Part shown: piece by piece, positions 45,765 through 55,389 of the stretch
How the letters are laid out: every line of letters begins with the position of its first letter
Numbering within the stretch: the stretch's first letter is position 1
Assembly: GCF_003263785.1 (NCBI RefSeq)
Contig: NZ_JYJK01000087.1
Span: forward strand, 186,001 to 250,000
Length of the DNA: 64,000 bases
Direction of reading: 5' to 3'
DNA from: Vibrio variabilis
GTDB lineage: Bacteria; Pseudomonadota; Gammaproteobacteria; Enterobacterales; Vibrionaceae
Translations under genes and position numbers: made by a program
Notes under the pieces: model-generated
What the model was told of the DNA's origin: nothing
Databases searched by the model: none
The model's input: the letters and a program-made list of their open reading frames with translations, nothing else

Positions 45765-47024
45765 CTAATCCATTTCACTTCCATGGCGCTCACGCCACTC
45801 TTGCCACATGCGCGCTTTAAACTCTAAGAATCCCATATCGCTATTTGGCGTAAACTGCTCGATGGTGCAATTCTCTTGGTCAAGGTAATCGAAATACTCG
45901 TAATGCTGTGTGTTGCCTCTGCTGTACTGGTAGCATTGAATAGTAATGCAAGCATTGCCATCACTCGCGTTGTTTTCAAGTTGGTGAATTTGATTTAGAC
46001 CCGGTGATAACCAGGTGACTTCGCCTTGTTTAAACACTTGAGTGGCAAATGGCGTCGGATTGTCGTGAAATTTAGACAGCATTGCGAATAATTTCACTGT
46101 GATTTCACCAGCCAGCACCCTGATGATGGCATTAGCATCACCGTGGTTGTGAATGGGAGAGCGATGTTCGCTCGGCCATATCTCCATAACGTAAGGGATA
46201 CCCGGCGATTCACCTTGATTCACTCCCATAGTGATCCGCAAATAGCTTTCTTTCGGGTCATCCCCAAATTCGTCTTTTTTGGCTTTGAGCGTTTGATAAC
46301 ACCAGCCATTGACGTCATTGATGCTTTCGTTGATGGCCTGCTCAAACTGCGGGAAGGCTTGAGTATTGAGGGTAAATTGCTTTCCTGAGATGTTGGCGTA
46401 GAGCTGCTGACAGGCGGGGGTTAAGTTCTCCGCAACGGTTTTGTGGTGAAAGGCGATGTCATCCATACTGATATCGTCAGTTTTGGCGACAAAAAGCGGA
46501 GGGTCGATCGTCACGGGATCAACGAGAACCTTATCGGTAAGGCGGTTATCTGAAGCGAGAATATCGATGTTATTGACTTCTTTAAGCCAGCTTTCGGCTT
46601 CGCTATCGATATCATTGGCTCGAAGATATTGTTCATCTTGTTTAAGCCCGTATTCCAACATGACGGTATTACCGCGTATCTCACCTTTACCATAGCGAAC
46701 GACGGCGTTGTTACCATCGATACTGAGCCAATATTGACAATGTGGATCGCGATCGATGCCATGATGATTCGCAGCTAGTATTACCCAATCTCCAGAACCA
46801 TCTAACCCTTGTATCGTTGTCGAAATACTGGTTACCGAGAGCTTCATTGCTCGCTTTCCTTCACCAAAGCAAAACTCCAAGAAGTTGAGTTCGCAATCAG
46901 TACTCGCCGCCACAGCGACTACGCCTTGCCCCCTGACAATGAGTTCCTTTTCTAGCTTTTTGGTGTGGCTAAAATCGGTACTATTGGCTAAGGGTGAAGT
47001 CGTTGGTTTTGTCTTGTCTGTCAT
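45765..47024 (-). CDS. Cysteine-dioxygenase-like cupin with an extra N-terminal domain
   Basis: 419 residues (GGAGCAAGAT-ATG). The C-terminal half carries the cysteine-dioxygenase cupin: MEIWPSEHRSPIHNHGDANAIIRVLAGEITV, with His in HNH near residue 291 and another His in NQIHQLENN about 55 residues later as iron ligands. CDO oxidises cysteine to cysteine sulfinate; classic bacterial CDOs are only about 200 residues. Residues 30-150 form a separate beta-rich domain (GDWVILAANHHGIDRDPHCQYWLSIDG) resembling a jelly-roll binding module. The exact thiol substrate is unknown. Confidence 0.72.
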   Translation of the reverse strand: MTDKTKPTTSPLANSTDFSHTKKLEKELIVRGQGVVAVAASTDCELNFLEFCFGEGKRAMKLSVTSISTTIQGLDGSGDWVILAANHHGIDRDPHCQYWLSIDGNNAVVRYGKGEIRGNTVMLEYGLKQDEQYLRANDIDSEAESWLKEVNNIDILASDNRLTDKVLVDPVTIDPPLFVAKTDDISMDDIAFHHKTVAENLTPACQQLYANISGKQFTLNTQAFPQFEQAINESINDVNGWCYQTLKAKKDEFGDDPKESYLRITMGVNQGESPGIPYVMEIWPSEHRSPIHNHGDANAIIRVLAGEITVKLFAMLSKFHDNPTPFATQVFKQGEVTWLSPGLNQIHQLENNASDGNACITIQCYQYSRGNTQHYEYFDYLDQENCTIEQFTPNSDMGFLEFKARMWQEWRERHGSEMD

Positions 47025-47131
47025 ATCTTGCTCCGCTTATGGTTCGTGCTTGGTTGCATATAATGCTAGGACAAGATTTGTTAATGTCTCGTTAAAATTC
47101 TAGACTTAATAAAAAGCAAGGGGATGTGAAT

Positions 47132-47323
47132 ATGGAAGCGATCAAAGAATGGCGGGTAAACTGCCCATATTGTGGTGAGGCCTTTGAGACCGTCATCGAT
47201 TGCACATCGGACAATCAGGAGTACATTGAAGACTGCTATGTCTGCTGTCGTCCCATTTTGTTTGAAGTTACCCTAGAAAGTGAAGATGTGTATGTGACCG
47301 TGCGACACGAGAACGAGGTTTAA
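47132..47323 (+). CDS. CPXCG-motif cysteine-rich protein
   Basis: 63 residues from the ATG at 47132 (AAGGGG upstream). CPYCGEAFETVIDCTSDNQEYIEDCYVCCRPI has two CXXC knuckles, so it should bind one zinc ion. The family is common in gammaproteobacteria and of unknown function. Confidence 0.85.
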   Translation: MEAIKEWRVNCPYCGEAFETVIDCTSDNQEYIEDCYVCCRPILFEVTLESEDVYVTVRHENEV

Positions 47324-47388
47324 ATTGAAATTCAACTAATTACGCGTTAAAACATCAGATTGTTATATGGATGTAACTCGGAGTTGGT

Positions 47389-47993
47389 TTGGATATTGGG
47401 GTCTTTTTTACCGGTTTTTCGTTAGGTTTGTCGTTAATTCTGGCGATTGGAGCGCAAAATGCGTTTGTCCTCAAGCAAGGATTAAAACGCCACTATGTTT
47501 TTGCAGTTTGCGCGGTCTGCGCGGTTTCTGATGCTTTACTTATTAGTGCCGGTGTTAGTGGCTTTGGAGCAGTGATTGAAGCGTACCCTTCGGTCGAAGT
47601 GGTTTCTCGTTATGCAGGCGCGGCATTTCTTTTTATCTACAGCTTTCAGAGTTTTCGCTCGGCAATTTCAAGCAACCATCAACTGGATCCCGAAGGGGAT
47701 AGCAACGCCAGTCTGATGAAAACAGTGCTTATTTGTTTAGCACTAACATGGCTCAATCCTCATGTTTATCTAGATACCGTTGTCCTTCTCGGTTCTATCT
47801 CAACGCAATATACCCCTCAGCAATTCTCGTTTGGCCTTGGTGCGGTAACCGCCTCATTCGTGTTTTTCTTTTCGCTTGGCTATGGCGCCAGATACTCACG
47901 CCGATTTTCCATAAGCCCATTTCATGGAAGATTTTGGAGGGGCTGGTGGGCTTTATCATGCTGGCGATAGCGGTGTCTTTGGTTTTAGGTTAG
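47389..47993 (+). CDS. LysE/ArgO-family amino acid exporter (frameshifted near its end)
   Basis: From TTG 47389 (CGGAG upstream): FFTGFSLGLSLILAIGAQNAFVLKQGLKRHYVF is the ArgO/LysE signature (GAQNAFVL), and LTWLNPHVYLDTVVLLG is the second conserved segment. After LGYGAR the frame is lost; adding one T near 47893 (AGATTACTC) continues to a final helix (LEGLVGFIMLAIAVSLVLG) and stop at 47993, 201 residues. It probably exports arginine or lysine. Confidence 0.87.
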
Positions 47994-48010
47994 GAGACAA
48001 GGATTTGGTG

Positions 48011-48387
48011 ATGCAAAGTAATACGCTCAGCTGTCATTGTGGAAATGTGCAGCTTTCCTTTGACCGTTGGCCTGAGTCGGTCACTTGCTGTAATTGTTCG
48101 ATTTGTCGGCGCTATGCGGCGCTCTGGGGCTACTTTCAACCCAAAGATGTGACGGTTGAAATAACGAAAGAGACAGTCGCTTATCGCTGGGGGATGGCTG
48201 TATCGAATTCCATCACTGCGCTGTGTGTGGTTGCGTGACTCACTATGAGTCTGCCGATAGCTCATCGACTCCGAGAACGGCTATCAATCTTCGAATGGCG
48301 GATGGCCTTAAGTCTTCCCAGGTTAAATATTTCGATGGTGCTGAGTCATGGTGTTTTCTAGATGAAAGTGAGGTGCGTAAGGTATGA
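48011..48387 (+). CDS. GFA-family (glutathione-dependent formaldehyde-activating-like) protein (frameshifted)
   Basis: The first frame gives LSCHCGNVQLSFDRWPESVTCCNCSICRRYAALWGYF, the GFA/CENP-V zinc fold (CHCG and CCNCSIC). It is then disrupted in a G-run at 48189-48193. Adding one G restores the rest (DGCIEFHHCAVCGCVTHYES...) and a stop at 48385-48387 that overlaps the next ATG as ATGA. The corrected length is 125. Its catalytic activity is unproven; the family is defined by zinc binding. Confidence 0.82.
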
Positions 48388-49439
48388 ATCAAGAAAGGTT
48401 GAGTTTTCAAGATATCACGCTGCGAGTCGCCAGTGAGCAAGACTTTGAGCCGCTCTATCAACTCATGACAGAGGATGAAGCCTGGACGGAGTTAAATGGC
48501 CCTTATTTTGGTTATCAGCGTCCAACGCGCGAGCAGTTTCGAGAGAGAAACTTTACCAAGCTTAAGTTAGGTAATGAAGCGCTTGTTATTGAATATCATC
48601 AAAGAGTCGTCGGGACGGTAAGTTGTTACTGGGAAGACCAAACGACCCGTTGGCTTGAGGTTGGAGTACTGGTTTATGACTCGCGACTATGGGGTTGTGG
48701 TATTGGCATGAAAGCGTTAATCCCTTGGGTGAGTTATCTGTTCAATACTCTAGACATAGAGCGGGTAGGGTTAACCACCTGGAGCGGTAATCCGCGAATG
48801 ATGAAGTGTGCGCTAAAACTTGGCATGACTCAGGAAGCGCGCTTGCGTAAAGTTCGTTACTATCAAGGGCACTATTACGACAGCGTTAAGTATGGTGTGC
48901 TACGAGAAGAGTGGCGTGAACTAGAAAAGCTTTGGCGCCAGCGTGATCATATTTATTTGTTCGACTGGGGCGATACACTCATGGTCGATGATCCCACCCA
49001 AAGCGGAAAGATGTGCGATTGGCTAAAGGTTCAGCCGGTGGAGGGTGCGGAAGCGCTATTAAGTGGGCTTGCAAAATACTGCCCCATCTATGTCGCAACC
49101 AATGCCAAAGATTCTGCAGAACAAGACGTAAAACGAGCCTTTGAAAGAGCACAGCTTGCCGAATACCTATCCGGGTATTTTTGTTTCAGCAATCTTGGTG
49201 TTGGAAAAGATGATCAGGACTTTTACCCATGCATTGCCGCTAAGCTCAATACAGATACCAGCCAGCTTGTGATGACTGGAGATCAACTTGAACGAGATAT
49301 ACTGCCGGCAAGACGTGCAGGGCTAAGAACGAACTGGTTTAATCCGAGTGCAACCCCAAATAAAGAAAACGGCTTTGCTCGACTAGAGGATATTCTCTAT
49401 CGGGAGCAAAGCCGTATGTCGCTGGTTGATCTTGACTAA
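48384..49439 (+). CDS. GNAT acetyltransferase-HAD hydrolase fusion protein
   Basis: 351 residues in two domains. Residues 1-175 are a RimJ/RimL-type GNAT domain (LVYDSRLWGCGIGMKALIPW, NPRMMKCALKLGMTQEARLRKV). Residues 188-351 are a HAD-like phosphohydrolase: IYLFDWGDTLMVDD (DXXD nucleophile motif near 194), VATNAKDS (motif II, Thr) and MTGDQLERDILPARRAGLRTNW (motif IV). No stop or ribosome site separates them. The substrate of either half is unknown. ATGA overlap with the GFA gene suggests cotranscription. Confidence 0.8.
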   Translation: MNQERLSFQDITLRVASEQDFEPLYQLMTEDEAWTELNGPYFGYQRPTREQFRERNFTKLKLGNEALVIEYHQRVVGTVSCYWEDQTTRWLEVGVLVYDSRLWGCGIGMKALIPWVSYLFNTLDIERVGLTTWSGNPRMMKCALKLGMTQEARLRKVRYYQGHYYDSVKYGVLREEWRELEKLWRQRDHIYLFDWGDTLMVDDPTQSGKMCDWLKVQPVEGAEALLSGLAKYCPIYVATNAKDSAEQDVKRAFERAQLAEYLSGYFCFSNLGVGKDDQDFYPCIAAKLNTDTSQLVMTGDQLERDILPARRAGLRTNWFNPSATPNKENGFARLEDILYREQSRMSLVDLD

Positions 49440-49449
49440 AAAACGGCCA

Positions 49450-50316
49450 TCACGATGATTGGATGGTGGTGATAAGCTTCTCTGCTTGATCCAAGTACTC
49501 ACCACCAAACAAATTGCAGTGATTGAGCACATGATACAAATTGTAGATGTGCTTGCGGTACTCGTACATAGGCTCAATCGCCAATATGCTTTCGTATCCG
49601 TCGTAAAACTCTTGTCTAAATCCGCCGAAAAGCTCTGTCATTGCCAAGTCGCATTCTCTATCTCCCCAATAGCTCGCAGGGTCGTAGCATATTGGTCCAA
49701 AGGCAGTATTAGCCGCATTGCCATACCAAAGGTCGCCATGCAGTAACGACGGCTTAGGGTTGTGCCCGGAAAGCTGATCGTTCACCAGCCCAACAAAGTC
49801 ATCTATATCCGTAAAGCTGATTTGTTTTTCTTTTAGAAGCTGAAGTTGCCAACCAATACGCTGTTCAGAGAAGAAGCGTGACCACTTTTTGTGCCATTGA
49901 TTCGGTTGTAGGGTGGTACCAATATAGTTGTCTTGGTCGAACCCAAACTCTTTTTGCTCGCCCCACTTGTGCAGTTTGGCAAGCTCTTCGCCAAGCTGAT
50001 AACTGGCGGGAGCGGTATCTAAGGGTTTTACTGGGATGTAATTGAGAATGATAAAGGCACACTCTTTGGTTTTACCAATGTGAACCAGTTCAGGTACGTG
50101 AACGGTGTTAGTTTCACGTAAAGCAGTGAGGTTGTCGGCTTCGATTTCAAATTTCGCAATAAAGTCTTTGTCATTGATTTTGACGAAGTAACGCTGATCA
50201 CCATCGCTGATCATGTAACACTGATTAATGTCTCCGCCGCTCATTTTAATGCGCTCAGAGATATTGAACTCAAACATTAGAGTTTCTGAAAGCTGATCTG
50301 AAATTGCTTGCCACAT
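49450..50316 (-). CDS. Fructosamine-kinase-family protein (YniA-like)
   Basis: 288 residues from the ATG at 50316, chosen for its GGGAGG ribosome site. The APH-like kinase fold shows FVKINDKDFIAKFEIEADNL (ATP lysine region), LLHGDLWYGN (catalytic loop) and CYDPASYWGDRECDLAMTELFGGF (DP-metal and family motif). Relatives phosphorylate fructosamines or ribulosamines so that glycated proteins are repaired. It converges with the GNAT-HAD gene. Confidence 0.88.
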   Translation of the reverse strand: MWQAISDQLSETLMFEFNISERIKMSGGDINQCYMISDGDQRYFVKINDKDFIAKFEIEADNLTALRETNTVHVPELVHIGKTKECAFIILNYIPVKPLDTAPASYQLGEELAKLHKWGEQKEFGFDQDNYIGTTLQPNQWHKKWSRFFSEQRIGWQLQLLKEKQISFTDIDDFVGLVNDQLSGHNPKPSLLHGDLWYGNAANTAFGPICYDPASYWGDRECDLAMTELFGGFRQEFYDGYESILAIEPMYEYRKHIYNLYHVLNHCNLFGGEYLDQAEKLITTIQSS

Positions 50317-50495
50317 AAACGCCTCCCACCTGCCAACACTATGGCTAGTGTAGAACAATATTGCTTACATAACATACTGTCAGCGCACAGAATCATTGAC
50401 GTGACACCCGAATTTTCCCTTGTGTTCTTACAAACGTGACCTAGGTTTGCTATGGTGAAGATCTTGTCATTATTGTCATTGCTAGGAGAGCAGTC

Positions 50496-50840
50496 GTGGT
50501 TGTAGATACTGATGGCTATCAAGCACTTATTGAACACCTTGCGCTCAATCTAAGTGTGTTTACCTCAGAGTTGGGGGATACAGGAGAAGAGACCATCGAG
50601 GACGTATCCACTGATATGGTCGCCTCAAATATTATGGCGGTCTTTGAACAAAACCCAGAGCTTCATGCCAGTGTTCGCTTCAAGCTTCTCAAGGAAGTGG
50701 ATTTAGTTATTCAAGATCTGGAAGAAGTGTTAGCGGGTGTTTGGAATAAAAAAGCGACCAATGAACAAGTCGCTTTTCTTGAGGAATACATCGCGCTAGT
50801 AAAAAATCTATTTGACACTGCGGTGGCAAAATACGATTGA
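50496..50840 (+). CDS. DUF3802-type protein
   Basis: 114 residues from a GTG at 50496 (TAGGAGAGCAGTC). It is acidic, mostly helical, with no membrane helix. The opening VVDTDGYQALIEHLALNLSVF looks like the Vibrionaceae family DUF3802; I am only moderately sure of that name. Function unknown. Confidence 0.6.
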   Translation: MVVDTDGYQALIEHLALNLSVFTSELGDTGEETIEDVSTDMVASNIMAVFEQNPELHASVRFKLLKEVDLVIQDLEEVLAGVWNKKATNEQVAFLEEYIALVKNLFDTAVAKYD

Positions 50841-50880
50841 TCTCAGCCTTTCTCTCTGTATCGAATTATGGAGAGAAGGG

Positions 50881-51351
50881 TTATTGAACGTTTCTAAAAT
50901 GCCAAAACGTTGATGCCCAATATGGGTTATCTAAGCGAGAAAGCACCACACCTTTTGATGTTGAGGCATGCATAAACGTATTGCCGCCTAAATATATTCC
51001 CACGTGACGTGTCTTCCTACCGGTTTTAAAAAACACCAAATCACCACTTTGCGCACTGTTATAGGCGACTTTTTCACCTATTTTAACTTGCTGCGCAGTT
51101 GTACGTGGTAATGAGAGCGAATAGGCATCTTGATAGACCGCTTGAACAAAGGCTGAGCAGTCAACGCCGGAATAATTAGTCCCACCCAAACGATATGGAA
51201 CACCTTGCCATTTTTTATATTCCGCGAGAAAGGGCGCATTTTCAGGAGTATTGTAGTGTTGCTGAGTATGCTCCGCTCGCTTCGGCTGACTAGAGCAGGC
51301 CGATAGCAAAACCACCATACTGTATAAAATCAATAATTTAACAACTTTCAT
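50881..51351 (-). CDS. NlpC/P60-family lipoprotein peptidase
   Basis: 156 residues. Lipobox LLSACSS gives a lipidated Cys near residue 19. The NlpC/P60 domain has the catalytic Cys in GVDCSAFVQAVYQDAY, His in RHVGIYLG and a third His in FMHASTSKGV. Such enzymes cut D-gamma-glutamyl-meso-diaminopimelate bonds in peptidoglycan. It faces the chemoreceptor gene divergently. Confidence 0.92.
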   Translation of the reverse strand: MKVVKLLILYSMVVLLSACSSQPKRAEHTQQHYNTPENAPFLAEYKKWQGVPYRLGGTNYSGVDCSAFVQAVYQDAYSLSLPRTTAQQVKIGEKVAYNSAQSGDLVFFKTGRKTRHVGIYLGGNTFMHASTSKGVVLSRLDNPYWASTFWHFRNVQ

Positions 51352-51470
51352 CTGTCACACTGCTTACATTTAAACGTAATAAAAATGTCATTAAGGATTA
51401 CTAATATCCTGATAATTCTATACCAAGTTATTAAATAGTACGAACCTATTACTTATTTGGTTACCGTTTA

Positions 51471-53540
51471 ATGGATCAACTCGACGGATTGTTTATGAAA
51501 ACCCCAGACAAGGGAAAACGCGCCATCTCCTTGATTCACTCTCTGAGTGCTATCTTTTTAACCATTATTCTAATATTTGTCGGCGTGAGTGTGCTGAGCA
51601 CCAATGGCCTTAATCAAGTTAAGCAGCAGTTTGACAATTTATCAGAAAAAGCCCTTCCTCTGTCTCTTAATAATGCCGCATTGACACAAGATGTGTTGGA
51701 ACAAGTAAAACTGCTTAACTATGGTACACAGCTTGATTCGACAGAAGAGTTAGAGCAGACCCGCCAACGCATCACGCAGCTTGTCGAGCAAAGTAATCAA
51801 AAGATTGAAAACCTATTCGCCATTGCCTCAGAAATGGGCAATGCCGTGACTGCGGAGCAGCGAGAACTCCTTGGGCAAAAAATTGTTGAGCTTCAGGATA
51901 GCACTCAAGCTATTTTGGCTTACCAGTCGCAAATACTGGCCATGAGTGCCGGTATTGATAAGGAAGTCGCCGGTTTTCGATATGCCATTAGTACGCTTGG
52001 TCAAGAAATGAATCGCATCAGCTTGCTGTTTACACAAAACAACCCGTCGTCGGCGGATGCCGCGACACGAGTGGTGACGGCTGCTAGCTCTTTAGAGAGC
52101 GCATTCTTGATGCTGATGATGCAGACCGACCTAAACAAGGCCAATGGCGAATATCGTCAGATGCGCAATCGCTATGCCAGTATCAACTTAGCTTACGATC
52201 AGTTTGAAGAGTGGCATCCAGAAATCAGTGAATTTCCAAGCTTTACTGCGCCGTATGACATGGTAAAGACAGGGTTTAAGCCAGATGGCGTGGTGCGTCA
52301 GATCATAGAGCGATTGGAGATTGCGACTACGCAGCGTGAGGAACTCGCTAAAGCGGCTGTTTTAGCCAATGAAACTACTGAGATCTTATCAGCTATTTCC
52401 ACAACCGCAGAAGGGCTCATTGATGAGAGCCAATCTGTAGTAAACGACACCATTCAAACCAATATTTACACGCTCATTAGTACTACTGTCGTATTGGTGG
52501 TCGTTGTTCTTGGGTTGTTCTTTGGGTTACGACGCTGGGTTAACCGAGCACTTAAGAATATTACTAGGCAGCTAAAGCGGTTGGTTGAGCACGACCTAAC
52601 GGGGGGTGTCGAGCTTTCAGGTCCATCTGAAATGCGCGATATTGCTAGAAAGCTGAATCAGGTTATTGAATCGACTCACGACTCCATTGAGGTGGTAACA
52701 CGTAACTGTGAAACCTTATACCAAACCGCAGAAATCAGTCATGGCGCGGCAGAAGAGACGCGAAGCAGTTTACGAGCACAAAACGAATCTCTCGATAGTA
52801 TGGTGGCGACAGTGACTCAGTTAGAAGCGTCAATCAAAGAGATCGCGACGGTAACGACGTCTTCATTCTCCGATTCACAGCAGGCAGAAGAGTTTGCTTC
52901 TTTGGGACTAAAAGCGGTCGAGGAAAATCAGCAACGTTTGCATTCCCTCGAAACGACACTGGGTAACAATGAAGCCTCCATGACTGAGTTGGATGGCAAA
53001 GTGAAGCAAATCCAAGAGATGGTCGATATGATCAGTGGCATTGCAGACAACACCAACTTGTTAGCGCTCAACGCAGCCATTGAAGCAGCGCGAGCGGGAG
53101 AGATGGGACGCGGTTTTGCCGTTGTTGCGGATGAAGTCCGTAAGCTTGCCAGCGATACCTCAGAGCAAACCACCAATATTCGTCAAATGATGGCTGAACT
53201 GATGCATGCCGCCCAAGATTCGAGACAATCTGTTATCGACTCTCGAGCGGAAATGAATCACGCTCTCGATTCTAGTGAGCGAGTAAAAGCATCGTTTTCA
53301 GACATTGCGCTGTCTGTGAATCATATTCGAGAGCGTGCTGAGCAAGTCTCTGTAGCCACTGAAGAGCAAGAGCGAGCGACTGCTGAAGTAGGGCGCGCGA
53401 TTGTTCATGTTACTGACCAAGGTGAGCACTCTAATATGCAGCTCGAGTCCATGGTTGAAAGTGCTGAGCAGGTGGCCGATATCGCTGGTCATCAGCAAGC
53501 GATGTTGCACAAGTATGAGCTCAACCGTCTATCCGTTTGA
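51471..53540 (+). CDS. Methyl-accepting chemotaxis protein
   Basis: 689 residues: transmembrane helix 1 (about 17-40), a large helical periplasmic sensor domain (about 41-332, bundle-like), transmembrane helix 2 (about 333-354), HAMP (about 355-410) and the cytoplasmic signalling domain, with hairpin tip [20 protein letters not shown] near residue 524 that binds CheA/CheW. The ligand cannot be inferred. The stop codon lies inside a 16-bp tandem repeat array. Confidence 0.95.
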   Translation: MDQLDGLFMKTPDKGKRAISLIHSLSAIFLTIILIFVGVSVLSTNGLNQVKQQFDNLSEKALPLSLNNAALTQDVLEQVKLLNYGTQLDSTEELEQTRQRITQLVEQSNQKIENLFAIASEMGNAVTAEQRELLGQKIVELQDSTQAILAYQSQILAMSAGIDKEVAGFRYAISTLGQEMNRISLLFTQNNPSSADAATRVVTAASSLESAFLMLMMQTDLNKANGEYRQMRNRYASINLAYDQFEEWHPEISEFPSFTAPYDMVKTGFKPDGVVRQIIERLEIATTQREELAKAAVLANETTEILSAISTTAEGLIDESQSVVNDTIQTNIYTLISTTVVLVVVVLGLFFGLRRWVNRALKNITRQLKRLVEHDLTGGVELSGPSEMRDIARKLNQVIESTHDSIEVVTRNCETLYQTAEISHGAAEETRSSLRAQNESLDSMVATVTQLEASIKEIATVTTSSFSDSQQAEEFASLGLKAVEENQQRLHSLETTLGNNEASMTELDGKVKQIQEMVDMISGIADNTNLLALNAAIEAARAGEMGRGFAVVADEVRKLASDTSEQTTNIRQMMAELMHAAQDSRQSVIDSRAEMNHALDSSERVKASFSDIALSVNHIRERAEQVSVATEEQERATAEVGRAIVHVTDQGEHSNMQLESMVESAEQVADIAGHQQAMLHKYELNRLSV

Positions 53541-53604
53541 ACGAACAGCTGTTTGAACGAACAGCTGTTTGAACGAACCGCAGCTTAAACGAACAGCGGT
53601 TTAA
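53535..53604. repeat. 16-bp tandem repeats overlapping the chemoreceptor stop codon
   Basis: GTTTGAACGAACAGCT is present at 53535-53550 and 53551-53566, then as a 19-bp variant (53567-53585) and a further degenerate copy. The repeats contain the palindrome AACAGCTGTT, so the RNA can form several hairpins. The first copy includes the TGA of the upstream gene. Confidence 0.7.
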
Positions 53605-53605
53605 C

Positions 53606-54406
53606 CTAATTAGACTCGCGATCGTTCCTAAAAGGCTGGGTAAGTAACTTATCCAGCCTTTGTTCGTTTTTAGCCGCAAATTCTGGGATGCCTATTTCCA
53701 CCCTGTCGTGTCCAAGCTCTGGCTGAGCGCGATAGGTCCCAAACCAGCGATCCCATACCGACAAGAAGAAGCCAAAGTTGGAGTGTGTTTCTTTGGGGAT
53801 CACTGAGTGGTGAACTCGATGAAAGTCCGGTGTCACCACCACTTTTCGTAGTACTTTGTCTACGGCTAAAGGTAGCTTGGCATTGCTGTGGTTAAACATC
53901 GCACTCGCATTAAGAACAACCTCAAACACCAATACCGCCATCGGTGGGATCCCGAGTGCCATGACTACGCCAATTTTGAGCCACATTGACACAACGATTT
54001 CGATGGGGTGGAAGCGTGCGCCAGTGGTGACGTCGATGTCTCTGTCGGCGTGATGCATTCGGTGCAATCGCCAAAGAATGGGCAGTCGATGGAACACGAC
54101 ATGTTGAAAGTAAATGACGCCATCCAGCAAGATGACACTGATTGGCAATACCAGCCATAAGGGCAAGGTAAGGTGGTTAAAAAGCCCCATGTGATGTTCA
54201 GCCGCGCGCAAAGATGCTTCAATTGCTAGAAGTGGCATGGCAATCGCTAAGGTTAAAGAGTTAAACCCCACCAACGCTAAATTGTTACTCCAACGCAGTA
54301 AACGACTGCGCGTTCTCTGCTTCCTTGGGACTGCCCACTCCCAAGCAGCGCAGAGCACTAATACGGAAAGAAAGATTGCTAGGCGAATAGTGTCACTGTT
54401 TTCCAT
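53606..54406 (-). CDS. Sterol desaturase/fatty acid hydroxylase-family protein
   Basis: 266 residues from the ATG at 54406 (AAGGA upstream); longer frames run into the divergent DTW gene. Membrane helices (about 5-22, 35-60, 72-95, and more) alternate with the histidine clusters FQHVVFHR, HRMHHADRD and DFHRVHHS that bind two irons in this family. It hydroxylates or desaturates a lipid; the substrate is unknown. Confidence 0.88.
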   Translation of the reverse strand: MENSDTIRLAIFLSVLVLCAAWEWAVPRKQRTRSRLLRWSNNLALVGFNSLTLAIAMPLLAIEASLRAAEHHMGLFNHLTLPLWLVLPISVILLDGVIYFQHVVFHRLPILWRLHRMHHADRDIDVTTGARFHPIEIVVSMWLKIGVVMALGIPPMAVLVFEVVLNASAMFNHSNAKLPLAVDKVLRKVVVTPDFHRVHHSVIPKETHSNFGFFLSVWDRWFGTYRAQPELGHDRVEIGIPEFAAKNEQRLDKLLTQPFRNDRESN

Positions 54407-54475
54407 TGCTGTTGAGTTTCCTTTTACTAACGCACGTTGGCAGAGTAGAATCCCGCCACCTTTTGTCAAACTACC

Positions 54476-55237
54476 ATGATTATGAGACGCCACGCCTTCC
54501 ACGCCATGTATGACGAGCGCCTTGCCGCAGCCACCAAACCATTCAACGCTCGCGGAGCAAAAGTTGAACGTTGTAAAACCTGTCAAATCGCCAAGCAATA
54601 CTGTATCTGTGAACACCAACCTTCACCGAACCGTGATATCGCGGTCATGTTGTTGGTTTCTGATGCAGAGATTTTAAAGCCAAGCAATACTGGCCGTCTA
54701 ATACTTGATACGGTCGAGCAAGGCTATGCGTTTCCTTGGCATCGTACCGAGCCAAACCCCAAAATGTTGGCAGTGTTAAATGATGAGACCTTGCAGCCGA
54801 TTATAATCTTTCCGGAAGATTATGTAGATGACAAAACGCGTGTTCTTGAAATGGGTGAGCAAACTGAGTCAAGCACGATTTTATCTGAAGGTAAAAAGCC
54901 GCTGTTTATCTTTTTGGATGGCAGTTGGCGAGAAGCGAGAAGAATGTTTCGCAAGTCCCCATATCTGGATAAGTTCCCGGTCTGTTCGATAAAACCAGAA
55001 GCGATGTCGAACTACGTAATGCGCAAGTCTGAGAATGAAGACCATCTAGCGACCGCAGAGGTCGCCAGTTTGGTGTTTGAGCAATTTGGCGAAGGTAAAA
55101 CCGCGAATACACTCGCACTTTGGTTTGCCGCTTTTCGCGAAAGCTACATGTTGAGTAAGACACGTTTCTCTTCTGACCTTACTCGTCCTGAGCTAAATAA
55201 TTTCATTGCTCTAATAAAAAACGAGACGTTGCTCTAA
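54476..55237 (+). CDS. tapT: DTW-domain tRNA-uridine aminocarboxypropyltransferase
   Basis: 253 residues. Zinc-type cysteines in CKTCQIAKQYCIC are followed by the DTW-domain SAM-binding core (DAEILKPSNTGRLI) and LDGSWREARRMFRKSPYLDKFP, the DTW region (DGSW here), as in YfiP/TapT. TapT puts an acp group on U47 of tRNAs to give acp3U. The family is sure; assignment as TapT rather than another DTW paralogue is likely. Divergent from the sterol-desaturase-like gene. Confidence 0.8.
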   Translation: MIMRRHAFHAMYDERLAAATKPFNARGAKVERCKTCQIAKQYCICEHQPSPNRDIAVMLLVSDAEILKPSNTGRLILDTVEQGYAFPWHRTEPNPKMLAVLNDETLQPIIIFPEDYVDDKTRVLEMGEQTESSTILSEGKKPLFIFLDGSWREARRMFRKSPYLDKFPVCSIKPEAMSNYVMRKSENEDHLATAEVASLVFEQFGEGKTANTLALWFAAFRESYMLSKTRFSSDLTRPELNNFIALIKNETLL

Positions 55238-55389
55238 TAGTGTTCAATTAGGTGACGACTTGTTAACCAAGCGGTGCAAGCAAAGGTATAAATTGGGGCT
55301 GCATCACGGTTTGAGGGGGTAGGGATATGGATAATGCCATCAGTTATTCTATTTTTTCGCCTCGGATTGGGGTTTCAAGGAGAGTTTTC

